64,000 nucleotides of DNA from CAZPQN01 sp964588795 (lineage in GTDB: Bacteria > Fidelibacterota > UBA2242), in the NCBI GenBank assembly GCA_964588795.1, contig CAZPQN010000007.1, positions 23,008 through 87,007 of the forward strand, given 5' to 3'. Position 1 is the stretch's first letter. Every line of letters begins with the position of its first letter. Below the pieces are notes generated by a model, which was not told the origin of the DNA, ran no database searches, and saw nothing but the letters and a program-made list of their open reading frames with translations. Positions 8,279 to 18,174 of the stretch are shown here, piece after piece. The translations under genes were made by a program, and so were the position numbers.

Positions 8279-9166
8279 ATGCTGAACTTTGGCCTGGGAA
8301 AAACTGCTCGACTCCTTGCCGCCCGCGTGCCCGGGCTGGGTCGGTACTTTCGGCTGGATGAATCCATGCTAACGCAGCTTGAAGAAGCTTTGCTGCTGGC
8401 GGATGTCGGAGTAGAAACTACCGCAGAGATCCTCGAACAATTACGAAAAAGTAGCCAACGGCAATCGGCTGACCTAAAAAGTATCCTCCGCCAAATTCTG
8501 TACAATCTGCTCAGTCAGCCCGTCCCGACGATTCCGGTAGTTAGACCCCGCATTATTCTGGTCGTCGGGGTCAATGGCACCGGCAAGACAACGACCATCG
8601 GTAAACTTGCTCATCGATTTGTCAGCCAGGATCAAAGTGTACTAATCGCGGCGGCGGACACGTTTCGGGCGGCGGCTTATGAACAGTTGAAAATATTAGC
8701 CGAACGCAGTGGCGCCGAATTTATGGGCAATCCCCAGGGAAGCGATCCATCGGCGATTGCCTTTGACGCCGTCAAGTCAGCTCTGGCGCGCCGCTCCGAT
8801 ATTTTGATAATAGATACCGCCGGTCGCCTGCATACCAAATCCAACTTGATGGAGGAGCTGACAAAAGTCAAACGCGTGATCGGCAAAGTAATGCCCGGAG
8901 CCCCACATGACACATGGATGGTTTTGGATGCCACGATTGGGCAGAACAGCCTCGAACAGGTACGGATTTTCCAGAACAGCCTGGCAATAAGCGGGATAAT
9001 TTTAACGAAATTAGATGGCACTGCGAAGGGCGGCATCGTCTTCGCCATCAGTCGGCAATTGCGCCTACCCATCCGGTACCTTGGAATCGGCGAGAAACTC
9101 ACCGATCTGGTGGATTTCGATGCTGAGAAATTTGTGTCGGCGCTGCTGGGAGAAGAGCCGCGATAA
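8279..9166 (+). CDS. ftsY: Signal recognition particle receptor FtsY
   Basis: FtsY is the SRP-type GTPase that docks ribosome-SRP complexes at the membrane. The protein is only 295 residues: the N domain (about 1-85) followed by the G domain, with P-loop GVNGTGKTT at about 97-105, DTFRAAAYEQL, DTAGRLHTKSNLMEEL and TKLDGTAKGG. The long acidic A domain of enterobacterial FtsY is absent, as in many other phyla. The start ATG at 8279 is the first in-frame start; an ATG overlapping the pgsA stop is in a frame that stops after five codons. Confidence 0.95.
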   Translation: MLNFGLGKTARLLAARVPGLGRYFRLDESMLTQLEEALLLADVGVETTAEILEQLRKSSQRQSADLKSILRQILYNLLSQPVPTIPVVRPRIILVVGVNGTGKTTTIGKLAHRFVSQDQSVLIAAADTFRAAAYEQLKILAERSGAEFMGNPQGSDPSAIAFDAVKSALARRSDILIIDTAGRLHTKSNLMEELTKVKRVIGKVMPGAPHDTWMVLDATIGQNSLEQVRIFQNSLAISGIILTKLDGTAKGGIVFAISRQLRLPIRYLGIGEKLTDLVDFDAEKFVSALLGEEPR

Positions 9167-9192
9167 AAGTTGTCCGTCAACCTGCTGACTCG

Positions 9193-10536
9193 ATGAAACT
9201 ACCGCAGAAACAAAATAAACAAAAAATTATTGACAGAAAACCGAAAGGCAATCCGCCCGGCACATTTGCGGTCATTACTTTGGGGTGTCCGAAAAATACG
9301 GTGGATTCTGAATTGCTGATTGGAGCGCTCAGCCGGGGGCATCTCCGCCAGGTCGCGGATCCCGCCCAGGCGGAAACCGTCATAGTGAATACCTGCGGCT
9401 TTATCCAGCCAGCTAAAAGTGAGTCAATAGAAACTATTCTGGAAGCCGCCCGGCTCAAACAGAGCGGTGTCAGAAAACTGCTTGCGGTTGGCTGTCTGGC
9501 GCAGCGTTATGCCAGTGAACTTAAAGCGGGAATTCCGGAACTGGACGGTGTTTTCGGAGTGGATGCACAAGCCGCAATCGTGCAGGAACTTACCGGAACA
9601 AAGACTGAACTTGATTATGAGTTCGGGCGGCGTCTTTTGACTCCGCGCCACTTCGCCTATTTAAAAATTGCCGAAGGTTGCGATAATCAATGTTCTTTTT
9701 GTGCCATTCCGCTGATCCGGGGACGCCAGATCAGTCGTGATCCTGAGAGTCTTTTACGGGAAGCCGCGGAGTTAGCCCGGCGGGGAGTAAAGGAACTGAT
9801 TTTAATAGCGCAGGATCTGACCCGCTATGGTTCGGATTTGAAACCGCGGATTGACCTCTATCAGTTCTTGGAAAGACTACTGCAAGCCCAGCTTTTTCCC
9901 TGGGTGCGACTGATATATGCCAATCCCGATTTTTGGAAAAACAAATTGAATCGCCTGTTTGAAAAGTATCCGCAGTTGTGTCCTTATCTCGATATTCCCG
10001 TTCAGCATTGCAGTTCCCGCATCCTGGAGCAGATGCAACGCGGCTCAGACCGAACCCGGATGATCCGCCGCTTGCAGGCCCTGCGCCACGCCGTGCCGCA
10101 TATCGCCCTGCGAACCTCGATCATGGTCGGGTTTCCGGGAGAATCTGTAGCTGAATTTCAGGAGTTGCTTGATTTTATCCGGGAAGTGCGCTTTGAACGT
10201 TTGGGGGTTTTCACCTATAGCGCTGAAGAAGGCACCGCGGCGTTTGGTTTAAGGGACAATATTCCCGCGGGAGAAAAGGAGCGCCGTAAGGAAATCCTGA
10301 TGCAGGTACAATGGGAGATCGCCCACGATTTTGCACTTTCCAAGGTGGGGCAAGAGATACCAATATTGCTGGAGAGACGGTTGCCGGATGGTTATAGCGG
10401 GCGTTCGATCTGGGATGCCCCCGAAGTTGATTGTACCGTCAGGCTCCAGACCACAAAATTGCACCGGATTGGTTCTTTTTGTCATGTCAAACTCAGCGGA
10501 GTGGAAGGCCTGGATTGGACTGCGATGGAAGTATGA
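9193..10536 (+). CDS. rimO: Ribosomal protein S12 methylthiotransferase RimO
   Basis: A 447-residue radical-SAM methylthiotransferase that modifies an aspartate of ribosomal protein S12. The UPF0004 domain carries C32, C68 and C101 for one Fe-S cluster, and the radical-SAM motif CDNQCSFC gives C163, C167 and C170 for the other. The N-terminal signature LGCPKNTVDSE is diagnostic of RimO as opposed to MiaB or MtaB. A C-terminal TRAM-like region follows. It sits 26 bp after ftsY in the same direction. A second methylthiotransferase (mtaB) lies 1.1 kb downstream. Confidence 0.94.
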   Translation: MKLPQKQNKQKIIDRKPKGNPPGTFAVITLGCPKNTVDSELLIGALSRGHLRQVADPAQAETVIVNTCGFIQPAKSESIETILEAARLKQSGVRKLLAVGCLAQRYASELKAGIPELDGVFGVDAQAAIVQELTGTKTELDYEFGRRLLTPRHFAYLKIAEGCDNQCSFCAIPLIRGRQISRDPESLLREAAELARRGVKELILIAQDLTRYGSDLKPRIDLYQFLERLLQAQLFPWVRLIYANPDFWKNKLNRLFEKYPQLCPYLDIPVQHCSSRILEQMQRGSDRTRMIRRLQALRHAVPHIALRTSIMVGFPGESVAEFQELLDFIREVRFERLGVFTYSAEEGTAAFGLRDNIPAGEKERRKEILMQVQWEIAHDFALSKVGQEIPILLERRLPDGYSGRSIWDAPEVDCTVRLQTTKLHRIGSFCHVKLSGVEGLDWTAMEV

Positions 10537-10610
10537 TTATTTTGTTTCTTTAGGAGAATATAGCTAATTTCCGAGCGCACGATGAGCTTAATAAATCTCG
10601 AGGTTTTGCC

Positions 10611-11675
10611 ATGAAAGCGTTGATAACCGCGGGTGGTCACGGAACCCGCTTGCGTCCGATTACCCATACTCAGAACAAGCATTTGATTCCGATTGCCAAT
10701 AAACCGATTCTGAATTATGCCTTGGAGTACGTCCGCGACGCAGGCATCACGGAAGTTGGTATAATCACCAACCAGGCCGGTGATGAGGTACGCGAGGTTT
10801 ATGGCGATGGTAGCCGGTTAGGTTTGCATCTGACTTATATTCCTCAGGAAAGTCCGGCTGGTTTAGCGCATTGCATCAAGATTGCGGCGCCCTTTTTGGG
10901 CGAAGAGCCTTTCGTTTTTTACCTGGGTGATAATATCATCGTCGGCGGTATACGGCGTTTTATTGCCGCTTTTCAGGAACGCCCAACTAACTGTCACCTG
11001 GTTTTGGCGCGGGTTCCGGATCCGGAACGGTTCGGAGTCCCGGAAATCGTCAATGGTCGTATCGTACGCATCGTTGAAAAGCCGCAAAAACCCATGAGTG
11101 ATTTCGCTGTGACTGGCATTTACATCTATGATCCGAGTATTTTCGAAGCGGTTAATAACATCCGACCCAGTGCCCGCGGTGAGTTGGAAATTTCCGATGC
11201 CCATCAATATTTGCTGGATAAAGGCAAAACGGTGACTTTTTCGGAAATTACCGGTTGGTGGAAAGATACCGGTAAACCCTGTGATTTACTGGAAGCCAAT
11301 CGTTTGGTACTGGATAATATCGAAACCCGGATAGAAGGTCTGGTTGATGCCATGAGCGTAATTTCGGGACGGGTGGTTTTGGAAAATGGTGCGCAGGTCA
11401 TCAATAGCAACGTGCGCGGGCCGGCCATCATCGGCCAAGGCACCCGGATCGTCAATGCCTACGTGGGGCCCTACACTGCCATTGCCAAGCACTGCGAAAT
11501 CAGTAATGCGGAGCTGGAATTCAGCATCATTTCCGAGCGCTGTGTCATCCGCAATCAGAAAGTACGCCTGGAAGCAAGCCTGCTCGGCAAGGATGTCCAA
11601 ATCGTGGAATCCGGCACCAAACCGCTGGTCAATCGTCTGATTGTTGGTGACCAGAGCCGGATCGAAATCAGTTAA
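10611..11675 (+). CDS. Glucose-1-phosphate thymidylyltransferase-like enzyme, long form
   Basis: A 354-residue sugar-1-phosphate nucleotidyltransferase. The N-terminal pyrophosphorylase domain opens with the nucleotide-binding motif ITAGGHGTRLRPIT and continues with IPIANKPILNYALE and FVFYLGDNII. From about residue 245 the sequence turns into a left-handed beta-helix with hexapeptide character (VISGRVVLENGAQVINSN and following). This architecture matches the long RmlA-type enzymes that make dTDP- or UDP-glucose for cell-surface sugars; the nucleotide and sugar cannot be fixed from sequence. It sits between two methylthiotransferase genes with no other sugar-nucleotide genes nearby. Confidence 0.85.
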   Translation: MKALITAGGHGTRLRPITHTQNKHLIPIANKPILNYALEYVRDAGITEVGIITNQAGDEVREVYGDGSRLGLHLTYIPQESPAGLAHCIKIAAPFLGEEPFVFYLGDNIIVGGIRRFIAAFQERPTNCHLVLARVPDPERFGVPEIVNGRIVRIVEKPQKPMSDFAVTGIYIYDPSIFEAVNNIRPSARGELEISDAHQYLLDKGKTVTFSEITGWWKDTGKPCDLLEANRLVLDNIETRIEGLVDAMSVISGRVVLENGAQVINSNVRGPAIIGQGTRIVNAYVGPYTAIAKHCEISNAELEFSIISERCVIRNQKVRLEASLLGKDVQIVESGTKPLVNRLIVGDQSRIEIS

Positions 11676-11677
11676 GC

Positions 11678-12976
11678 TTGTACACGACCGTCACCTTCCG
11701 GACGCTTGGCTGTCGCCTGAATCAAGCGGAAACCGAAACGCTCAAGTACTTGGCTGAAAAAGCCGGTTGGACGGTGACGGCAGCTGCTGAACAGGCGGAT
11801 CTGGTGATAATCAATTCCTGTGCCGTGACGGTCCAGGCGGAAGCCAAAACGCGTGGCGTGATTGCCGGGATCCATCGCGACTTCCCCCAGGCCAGCATCA
11901 TTGTAGTGGGTTGTTATGCACGGCGCGAGGCGAGAAGTTTGCTCAAAATGCCCGGGGTCTGGAGAGTGTATGATAACCAATCGAAGTATCAGCTATTCGA
12001 CGACCTCCGTACCTGTGACGGCAATTCGCAACCGCCGGTGACAGAATCAACTGATGCAACCAAAGAGGTATTTTTCCCTACCACTCTCAACCTGAATCCG
12101 GAGCGCATCCGGGTGCAATTAAAAGTACAGGATGGGTGCGATTATTTTTGTGCCTATTGCATCGTCCCTCATTTGCGTGGTAATTCCCGCAGTCGCCCCT
12201 GGCAGGAATGCGTCACCGAAATCAATCGGCTGGTTTCAAGCGGGATAAAAGAGGTCGTGCTTACGGGTGTTAATTTGGGAAATTATCAGGTGGCGGATGG
12301 TGGGCTTGAATTTCTTCTCTGTAAGATCTTTGCCGAAACAGAATTGCCCCGCCTGCGCCTGAGTTCGGTTGAGCCCGATAGGGTCTCATCAGAATTGATC
12401 GAACTGCTGCGCACCCAGCCGCGTCTCTGCCGCTACTTGCACTTGCCTCTGCAATCCGGAAGCGACCAAATTCTAACCCGGATGCGGCGCCGGTATGCAA
12501 CTTCCGATTATGCCCGCCTGCTGGAAACCGTCAAGAAGCAGATAGCGGGAATATGTATCGGAGCGGATATCATGGTGGGTTTTCCGGGGGAAGAAGTCCG
12601 GGATTTTGATGAATCTTTACGTTTCATTGAAACCATCCCGGTGGACTACTTGCACGTTTTTCGTTATTCACCGCGACCCGGAACCCTGGCGGCGGAACAA
12701 CGGGATGACGTACCGGCTTGCATAAAACAGGAACGGGCAGAACGTCTGCGGCAGGTGGGTCAGCTTAAGCGCCAGGCATTCATGCAAAAATTTATCGGGA
12801 CGGAATTGTCGGTGTTGTTTGAGGAGCAGCTTGAAGGGGGGCAATGGCAGGGATTATCCGATAACTATGTGAAAATTCGGGCCGTCAGTAAAGAAAACTT
12901 GTTTAATAGCCTGAGAAAAGTTAGAATAATGTCTATGGTAAAAGATGGCTTAACGGGAGAGCTGAGCGGTGCGTAA
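11678..12976 (+). CDS. mtaB: tRNA t6A37 methylthiotransferase MtaB
   Basis: A 432-residue radical-SAM methylthiotransferase that converts t6A37 to ms2t6A37 in tRNAs reading ANN codons. The N-terminal motif FRTLGCRLNQAETE is the MtaB form, distinct from RimO. Cluster cysteines are C12, C48 and C79; the radical-SAM triad is C154, C158 and C161 in CDYFCAYC. The start is TTG at 11678, two bases after the stop of the preceding gene; no other in-frame start lies between that stop and the conserved LGC motif. The end overlaps the next gene by 8 nt. Confidence 0.92.
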   Translation: MYTTVTFRTLGCRLNQAETETLKYLAEKAGWTVTAAAEQADLVIINSCAVTVQAEAKTRGVIAGIHRDFPQASIIVVGCYARREARSLLKMPGVWRVYDNQSKYQLFDDLRTCDGNSQPPVTESTDATKEVFFPTTLNLNPERIRVQLKVQDGCDYFCAYCIVPHLRGNSRSRPWQECVTEINRLVSSGIKEVVLTGVNLGNYQVADGGLEFLLCKIFAETELPRLRLSSVEPDRVSSELIELLRTQPRLCRYLHLPLQSGSDQILTRMRRRYATSDYARLLETVKKQIAGICIGADIMVGFPGEEVRDFDESLRFIETIPVDYLHVFRYSPRPGTLAAEQRDDVPACIKQERAERLRQVGQLKRQAFMQKFIGTELSVLFEEQLEGGQWQGLSDNYVKIRAVSKENLFNSLRKVRIMSMVKDGLTGELSGA

Positions 12977-13598
12977 ATGTCCTTACTTCATCGGAATCGC
13001 CGGGAATATCGGGGTGGGAAAAACCACCATGACTGACATCATCGCCCGACGGTTTGGCTGGCGGGCGTATTATGAGTCGGTGATTGACAATCCGTATTTG
13101 GAAGATTTTTATGCGAGCATGAACCAGTGGAGTTTTCACCTGCAGGTCTATTTTCTTTCCCATCGCTTCAAGACTCACAAACAGATGACCGAATGCGAAA
13201 TCAGCACCGTTCAGGATCGTACCATTTACGAAGACGTGGAGATTTTTGCCCGTAATCTGTACGAAATGGGCAATATGAGCCAGCGCGACTGGGACAATTA
13301 TTGCGCGTTATTCGAGATCATGACTTCCTATCTGAAAAAGCCGGATCTGATCCTGTACCTGCGCGCCAGCGTCGACACTCTACTGACCCGCATTAAAAAA
13401 CGTTCCCGCGGTTTTGAACGCGACATTTCCCCCGAGTATATTTACCGTCTGAACCTGTCCTATGAGCGCTGGATCAGGGAGGAACAGCACAGGACACCCG
13501 TTAAAATCGTTGAGACCGATCAGTTTAATGTTTTCGAGGACACCGCTAAACTTGAACAACTGCTCGCTGAAATCCGCCAATACTGCCCTGAAGATTGA
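12969..13598 (+). CDS. Deoxynucleoside kinase (dAK/dGK type)
   Basis: A 209-residue kinase that phosphorylates deoxynucleosides for salvage of dNTP precursors. The P-loop GNIGVGKTT is at 12-20; the substrate-binding segment DNPYLEDFY follows, and QDRTIYEDVEIFA corresponds to the catalytic ERS/DRS region, here DRT. The LID region R(S)RGFERDI is present. The start is GTG at 12969, inside the end of mtaB. Specificity for deoxyadenosine/deoxyguanosine versus deoxycytidine cannot be decided here. Placement before purN-purH fits purine metabolism. Confidence 0.87.
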   Translation: MRKCPYFIGIAGNIGVGKTTMTDIIARRFGWRAYYESVIDNPYLEDFYASMNQWSFHLQVYFLSHRFKTHKQMTECEISTVQDRTIYEDVEIFARNLYEMGNMSQRDWDNYCALFEIMTSYLKKPDLILYLRASVDTLLTRIKKRSRGFERDISPEYIYRLNLSYERWIREEQHRTPVKIVETDQFNVFEDTAKLEQLLAEIRQYCPED

Positions 13599-13706
13599 AA
13601 GGAAACTCCAGGCGAGTGGGAAAAAGTTTCCGGAATCCGAAATCCCTGATTGATTCTGCTGGTTTCTTTCGATAAATTTGGCAGTCATCTTGAAAGTAAC
13701 CATTTT

Positions 13707-14327
13707 GTGAAAAATATCGCGGTTTTCGCTTCGGGAAGAGGCTCCAATTTTTCCACTATTCTGGGTAAAATCCAAGCGGGCGAAATTGCCGCCCGGGTTA
13801 CTTGTCTGATCAGCGATCGGGCTCAGCCTCCCGTTTTCGATATCGCCCGCGAGGCAGGGATTCCTACCTATTGGATCAGCCGGAAGCACTTCGCCAATCC
13901 GGATGATTATGTGAATTTTTTACTGGGTGTATTAAGTCAACATGCCGTAGACCTGATAGTGCTGGCGGGCTATCTGAAGATGATTCCCATACCGGTAGTT
14001 CAGAAATACCGCGGAGCAATATTGAATATTCATCCGGCTCTTTTGCCGAACTTCGGCGGTCATGGCCTTTACGGGTCGAAGGTGCACGAGGCGGTGTTGG
14101 CGAGCGGCGTCAAAACCACCGGCGCCACGGTGCATTTCGTGGATGAACATTACGACACCGGACCGATCATTAAACAGGAACAGGTAGCCGTTCTGGAGCA
14201 TGATACCCCGGAAAGTCTCGCTCACCGGGTACTGGAAGCAGAACACCGTTTGTATCCGGAAGTTGTCCGGGCGTTTTGTGAAGGGAAAATCAAATTAATT
14301 GACCATAAAGTACAGTGGAGCTTATGA
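13707..14327 (+). CDS. purN: Phosphoribosylglycinamide formyltransferase
   Basis: PurN formylates GAR with 10-formyl-THF in purine synthesis. With GTG at 13707 the protein is 206 residues and starts MKNIAVFASGRGSNFSTIL, matching the usual N-terminus and length. A longer in-frame reading from 13650 adds 19 residues without family similarity, so I prefer 13707. Catalytic residues N107, H109 and D150 are in place (NIHPALLP and DEHYDTGPII). The TGA overlaps the purH ATG (ATGA), so the two purine enzymes are coupled. Confidence 0.92.
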   Translation: MKNIAVFASGRGSNFSTILGKIQAGEIAARVTCLISDRAQPPVFDIAREAGIPTYWISRKHFANPDDYVNFLLGVLSQHAVDLIVLAGYLKMIPIPVVQKYRGAILNIHPALLPNFGGHGLYGSKVHEAVLASGVKTTGATVHFVDEHYDTGPIIKQEQVAVLEHDTPESLAHRVLEAEHRLYPEVVRAFCEGKIKLIDHKVQWSL

Positions 14328-15871
14328 ATCAATTTCCAATCAAACGAGCTGTCATCAGTGTCTGGGATAAGACCGGAATAGTGCCGCTGGCGCATTTGCT
14401 GACCGACCACGGTGTGGAAATTTTTTCCACTGGTGGAACCTTCCGGATGTTAACTGAGAATGGCATTAACGTCAAAAGAATCGAGGATCTGACCGGATTT
14501 CCGGAAATCCTCGGCGGGCGCGTGAAAACACTCCACCCGGTCGTATTTGCAGGGTTGCTGGCTGATGTGAGATTGGCCGAACATCAAAATGATTTATCCC
14601 GAACAGGGGTTGAACCGTTCCAGTTGGTGATCGTGAATCTGTACCCTTTTGTCGAGACTCTGCAGTCTGGCGATAAAAATGATGCGGAAATAATCGAGAT
14701 GATAGACATCGGCGGGCCCGGGATGTTGCGGGCGGCTTCCAAGAATTACGCTAATGTTGTGATTTTGTCGGATCCCGGCCAATACGCGGAATTTAGTGAG
14801 AAATATCAGGCACAAACCATCACCCCGGAATATCGCCGGACCCTGGCGCAGGCGGTTTTTCTGAAAACTGCCGCTTATGACGCCGAGATCGCTAATTTTC
14901 TGGGAGGACAAGACCCTGACTTACCGGAAATCATGGTGCGCCCCCTGCGTCTACAACAGGCTCTGCGCTACGGCGAGAATCCCGACCAACGTGCCGGACT
15001 GTATCGTCCCGCCACGACGGCAGGCTGGGAACCATTCCGGCAGTTGCAGGGCAAGGAAATTTCTTTCAACAATTATATTGACTGTCTCGCCGCCTATAAA
15101 ATCACCGCGACTTGTCCTTCCGACATCCCGACCGCGGTGGTTATCAAACATACCAATCCCTGTGGCTTTGCCGTGGGGCAGACGGCGTTAAATGCCTACC
15201 GGCGCGCCGTACTCACCGATCCTGTCAGTTATTTTGGCGGCATTGTCGGAGTCAATTGTCCTGTGGATGCCGCTTTAGCCGAAGAATTGGTGAAAAGTTT
15301 CCTGGAGTGTATCGTCGCACCGGAGTACACTTCGTCGGCGCTGACTATGCTTAGTAAAAAGAAGAATCTGCGGCTCCTGGTTCCCAATCCGGCGAATCTG
15401 GCAGAAAACCTCGATATTCGCGGATACGGAAGCGGAGCGCTGGTGCAGACAGTCCAATCATCACCGGACGATGAAAGCGCCTGGCAGGTAGTCACGCAGG
15501 TTGCACCCAAAACCGAACACTATCCGGCAATGCGATTGGGATGGCATTTGGTGAAATATGTCAAGTCCAACGCGATTGTCCTGTGCAATGCAGAGGGCAC
15601 CCTGGGAGTAGGAGCAGGTCAGATGTCGAGAATAGATTCGGTGCGAATTGCGATTAACAAAGCTCACGCGGCCGGCCTGGATTTAAAAGGCGCGGTGATG
15701 GCATCGGATGCTTTTTTCCCATTTGCCGACTCGGTGGAAGAGGCCGCTCGCCAGGGCATATCCGGCGTGATTCAACCCGGTGGCAGTATCCGCGATCAGG
15801 ACTCGATTGAAGCCTGCAATCGGCTGGGTCTTTTCATGTTGTTTACGGGTAAGCGGGTGTTTAAACATTAA
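14324..15871 (+). CDS. purH: Bifunctional AICAR formyltransferase/IMP cyclohydrolase
   Basis: PurH carries out the last two steps of IMP synthesis. The IMP cyclohydrolase domain (about 1-200) opens RAVISVWDKTGI and has STGGT and GGRVKTLHP. The AICAR transformylase domain shows RYGENPDQRAGLY, KEISFNNYID, KHTNPCGFAVG with the catalytic Lys-His region, and SDAFFPFADSVE. The 515 residues from ATG 14324 match the family; that ATG overlaps the purN stop. Complete and apparently functional. Confidence 0.96.
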   Translation: MNQFPIKRAVISVWDKTGIVPLAHLLTDHGVEIFSTGGTFRMLTENGINVKRIEDLTGFPEILGGRVKTLHPVVFAGLLADVRLAEHQNDLSRTGVEPFQLVIVNLYPFVETLQSGDKNDAEIIEMIDIGGPGMLRAASKNYANVVILSDPGQYAEFSEKYQAQTITPEYRRTLAQAVFLKTAAYDAEIANFLGGQDPDLPEIMVRPLRLQQALRYGENPDQRAGLYRPATTAGWEPFRQLQGKEISFNNYIDCLAAYKITATCPSDIPTAVVIKHTNPCGFAVGQTALNAYRRAVLTDPVSYFGGIVGVNCPVDAALAEELVKSFLECIVAPEYTSSALTMLSKKKNLRLLVPNPANLAENLDIRGYGSGALVQTVQSSPDDESAWQVVTQVAPKTEHYPAMRLGWHLVKYVKSNAIVLCNAEGTLGVGAGQMSRIDSVRIAINKAHAAGLDLKGAVMASDAFFPFADSVEEAARQGISGVIQPGGSIRDQDSIEACNRLGLFMLFTGKRVFKH

Positions 15872-15885
15872 TTCACGGAGCATTT

Positions 15886-16899
15886 ATGGCTTTTAATTTG
15901 TTCAATCTTTTTACCGGTGATATCGCAATCGATTTAGGGACGGCGAATACCCTAATCTATATGAAAACCAGAGGCATCATCTTGGATGAACCTTCCATCG
16001 TAGCGCGTTCCGCGCATGACGGTGAAGTGGTAGCCGTGGGGAATGACGCCAAGGAAATGCTGGGCAAGACCCACCGTGATATCATCACCATCCGCCCGCT
16101 GAAGGACGGCGTGATAGCCGATTTTGAGATGACCGATGCCATGATCCGTGGTTTTATCCGTAAAATCAATCTAAGCCGCATTGCCCGCCCCAAAATGGTC
16201 ATCTGTATTCCCTCCGGCATCACGGAGGTTGAGAAACGGGCGGTGCGGGACAGCGCCGACCGGGCCAATGCCCGGGAAGTCTTTTTGGTGGATGAACCGG
16301 TAGCCGCCGCCATCGGTATCGGAATTGATATTTCCAAACCAGTCGGCAACATCATCGTTGATATTGGTGGCGGTACGACCGAGATCGCCGTGATTGCCCT
16401 GAATGGCATCGTGACCAAGCAGGCGATCCGAGTCGCGGGTGACGAAATGGACGAGGCCATCTGGCAGTATTTTAAGACTGAGCATAATTTATTGGTAGGC
16501 GAACGCACCGCCGAGTGGATTAAGTGCTCGGTTGGATCGGCCATGCCCATCAGCGATACTACGATTACAGTCAAGGGGCGCAGTCTAGTGGCCGGTATTC
16601 CGAAAACCATTGAAGTCTCTTCGGTGGAAATTCGGGAATGCCTGAAAGATACGCTTGACCTGATTATTCAGGCCGTAAAGCAAGCGTTGGAGATGACCCC
16701 ACCGGAACTTTCATCCGATATATTGGATCGTGGGATTATCCTGACTGGCGGCGGTGCCCTCCTTAAAGGATTAGATCAGCGCATTCGAGTGGAGACTGAT
16801 CTGCCGGTCAATGTCGCGGAAGAACCATTGCTCTCCGTGGCGAAAGGCGCCGGCCTGATTATCGAAAATATTGACAAGTACCGCGATGTGCTGGTCTGA
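15886..16899 (+). CDS. mreB: Rod shape-determining actin homologue MreB
   Basis: A 337-residue bacterial actin that forms membrane-associated filaments directing lateral wall growth. The nucleotide-binding motifs DLGTANTLIY (phosphate 1), DIGGGTTEIA (phosphate 2) and LTGGGALLKGL (adenosine) are all present. The N-terminal FNLFNLFTGDIA includes the short hydrophobic patch that inserts in the membrane. It heads a complete elongasome operon; the start follows a GGAG at 15877-15880. Confidence 0.97.
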   Translation: MAFNLFNLFTGDIAIDLGTANTLIYMKTRGIILDEPSIVARSAHDGEVVAVGNDAKEMLGKTHRDIITIRPLKDGVIADFEMTDAMIRGFIRKINLSRIARPKMVICIPSGITEVEKRAVRDSADRANAREVFLVDEPVAAAIGIGIDISKPVGNIIVDIGGGTTEIAVIALNGIVTKQAIRVAGDEMDEAIWQYFKTEHNLLVGERTAEWIKCSVGSAMPISDTTITVKGRSLVAGIPKTIEVSSVEIRECLKDTLDLIIQAVKQALEMTPPELSSDILDRGIILTGGGALLKGLDQRIRVETDLPVNVAEEPLLSVAKGAGLIIENIDKYRDVLV

Positions 16900-16904
16900 T
16901 TCGG

Positions 16905-17711
16905 ATGTGGCTGAAAGTATTAAGATTCCTGCTTGATCTTTACGAATACTTTCTGTTACTTTTCCTGGTCATAATTGCGCTGACCATTTTAGCCCAGAAT
17001 GAAAATCCCCAGGTGCGCAGTCTGCAGGGCGACGTAGCCGATCTTTTCCGGTTTATCCATTATCCGAAGCTCTGGATAGATACATTGGATGGACTAGTAA
17101 AGGAAAATGCCCAACTCAAGGAAGATAACCTGCGACTAAGTTTGATTAATGCCCAGATGAAGGAAGCTTATCTGGAAAACCAGCGTCTGCGCTCCATGCT
17201 GAATTTTACAGATACCACGCACCTTGACCTGGTGCCCGCGGAAGTCATCAACCAGGGTACTACACCGCTATACAATTCCGTGCTGATCAACGTTGGCCGC
17301 CAGCAGGCCATTGCACCGAACATGGCAGTGATTTCCACGCGGGGGATAGTCGGTAAAACCGTTGCGGTCGGAGACCAGAGTACTCAAGTGCAGATTTTCA
17401 TGGATGTCAATTTCCGGCTCGGAGTAAAGTTCCAGATTTCCCGGGTCTTTGGCATTATGCGCTGGCATCCAGATGGATTGGCTGAAGTCCGGGAGATACC
17501 CAAGACGGCGGTCATTTATCCTGGAGAAGTGGTGCTTACCTCCGGCTACAGTGAAATTTACCCGCCGAATATCGTCGTTGGCGAAGTACTGGAAGTCAGG
17601 CAATCATCCAGCGGTCTGTTCCAGATTGCGACAATCAAGCCGAGCGTGGATGTCGCTGCGATCGAAGAAGTATTTGTGGTATTAAATCAAAAATGGTTCG
17701 AAAAACACTAA
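16905..17711 (+). CDS. mreC: Rod shape-determining protein MreC
   Basis: A 268-residue bitopic protein: one N-terminal membrane segment (about 12-30), a coiled coil (about 60-105) rich in Glu, Asn and Leu, and a periplasmic beta-barrel pair that self-assembles and activates PBP2. Typical strings are GIVGKTVAVGDQSTQVQ and VVLTSGYSEIYPPNIVVGEV. It starts 5 bp after mreB and overlaps mreD by 19 nt. Confidence 0.93.
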   Translation: MWLKVLRFLLDLYEYFLLLFLVIIALTILAQNENPQVRSLQGDVADLFRFIHYPKLWIDTLDGLVKENAQLKEDNLRLSLINAQMKEAYLENQRLRSMLNFTDTTHLDLVPAEVINQGTTPLYNSVLINVGRQQAIAPNMAVISTRGIVGKTVAVGDQSTQVQIFMDVNFRLGVKFQISRVFGIMRWHPDGLAEVREIPKTAVIYPGEVVLTSGYSEIYPPNIVVGEVLEVRQSSSGLFQIATIKPSVDVAAIEEVFVVLNQKWFEKH

Positions 17712-18172
17712 TCATTGTCACCTTCAGCCTGATTGTCATTCTGATCCAATTGCTTTTTGGCACCTGGATGACGATCCGCGAAGTACGGCCTGATTTTGTG
17801 CTGATGTTAGTACTGTTTGTCGGACGTCTGCAGGGCAAGGTGCTCGGTCAATTGTATGGTTTCACGATTGGCCTCATAGCTGACGGCATCGGTATTGGCT
17901 CTTTCATGGGATTGTCCGCCTTAGCCAAGACTGTGGCGGGCTTTGGAGCCGGACTACTGAAAGGCAAGCGCCATCGCTACAATCCTCTTTTGCTACACGG
18001 TTTGGAAATTTTCATCATTGGTCTGCATTTCGCGATTTATTACTTCATCAATTTTAAGGGGTTGGAAATCGCGACCGAGTACCTGTTCATGCGCTATATT
18101 CTGCCGTCCACAGCTTATACGGCATTGTTCTATCTGATCATGCAATACCTGTTCAAACTGGATATTGACTGA
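17693..18172 (+). CDS. mreD: Rod shape-determining protein MreD
   Basis: A 159-residue, strongly hydrophobic protein with about five membrane segments. The N-terminal REVRPDFVLMLVLFVGRLQG is typical of MreD, which acts with MreC as the membrane part of the elongasome. Translation starts inside the end of mreC and stops 2 bp before mrdA. Confidence 0.9.
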   Translation: MVRKTLIIVTFSLIVILIQLLFGTWMTIREVRPDFVLMLVLFVGRLQGKVLGQLYGFTIGLIADGIGIGSFMGLSALAKTVAGFGAGLLKGKRHRYNPLLLHGLEIFIIGLHFAIYYFINFKGLEIATEYLFMRYILPSTAYTALFYLIMQYLFKLDID

Positions 18173-18174
18173 GT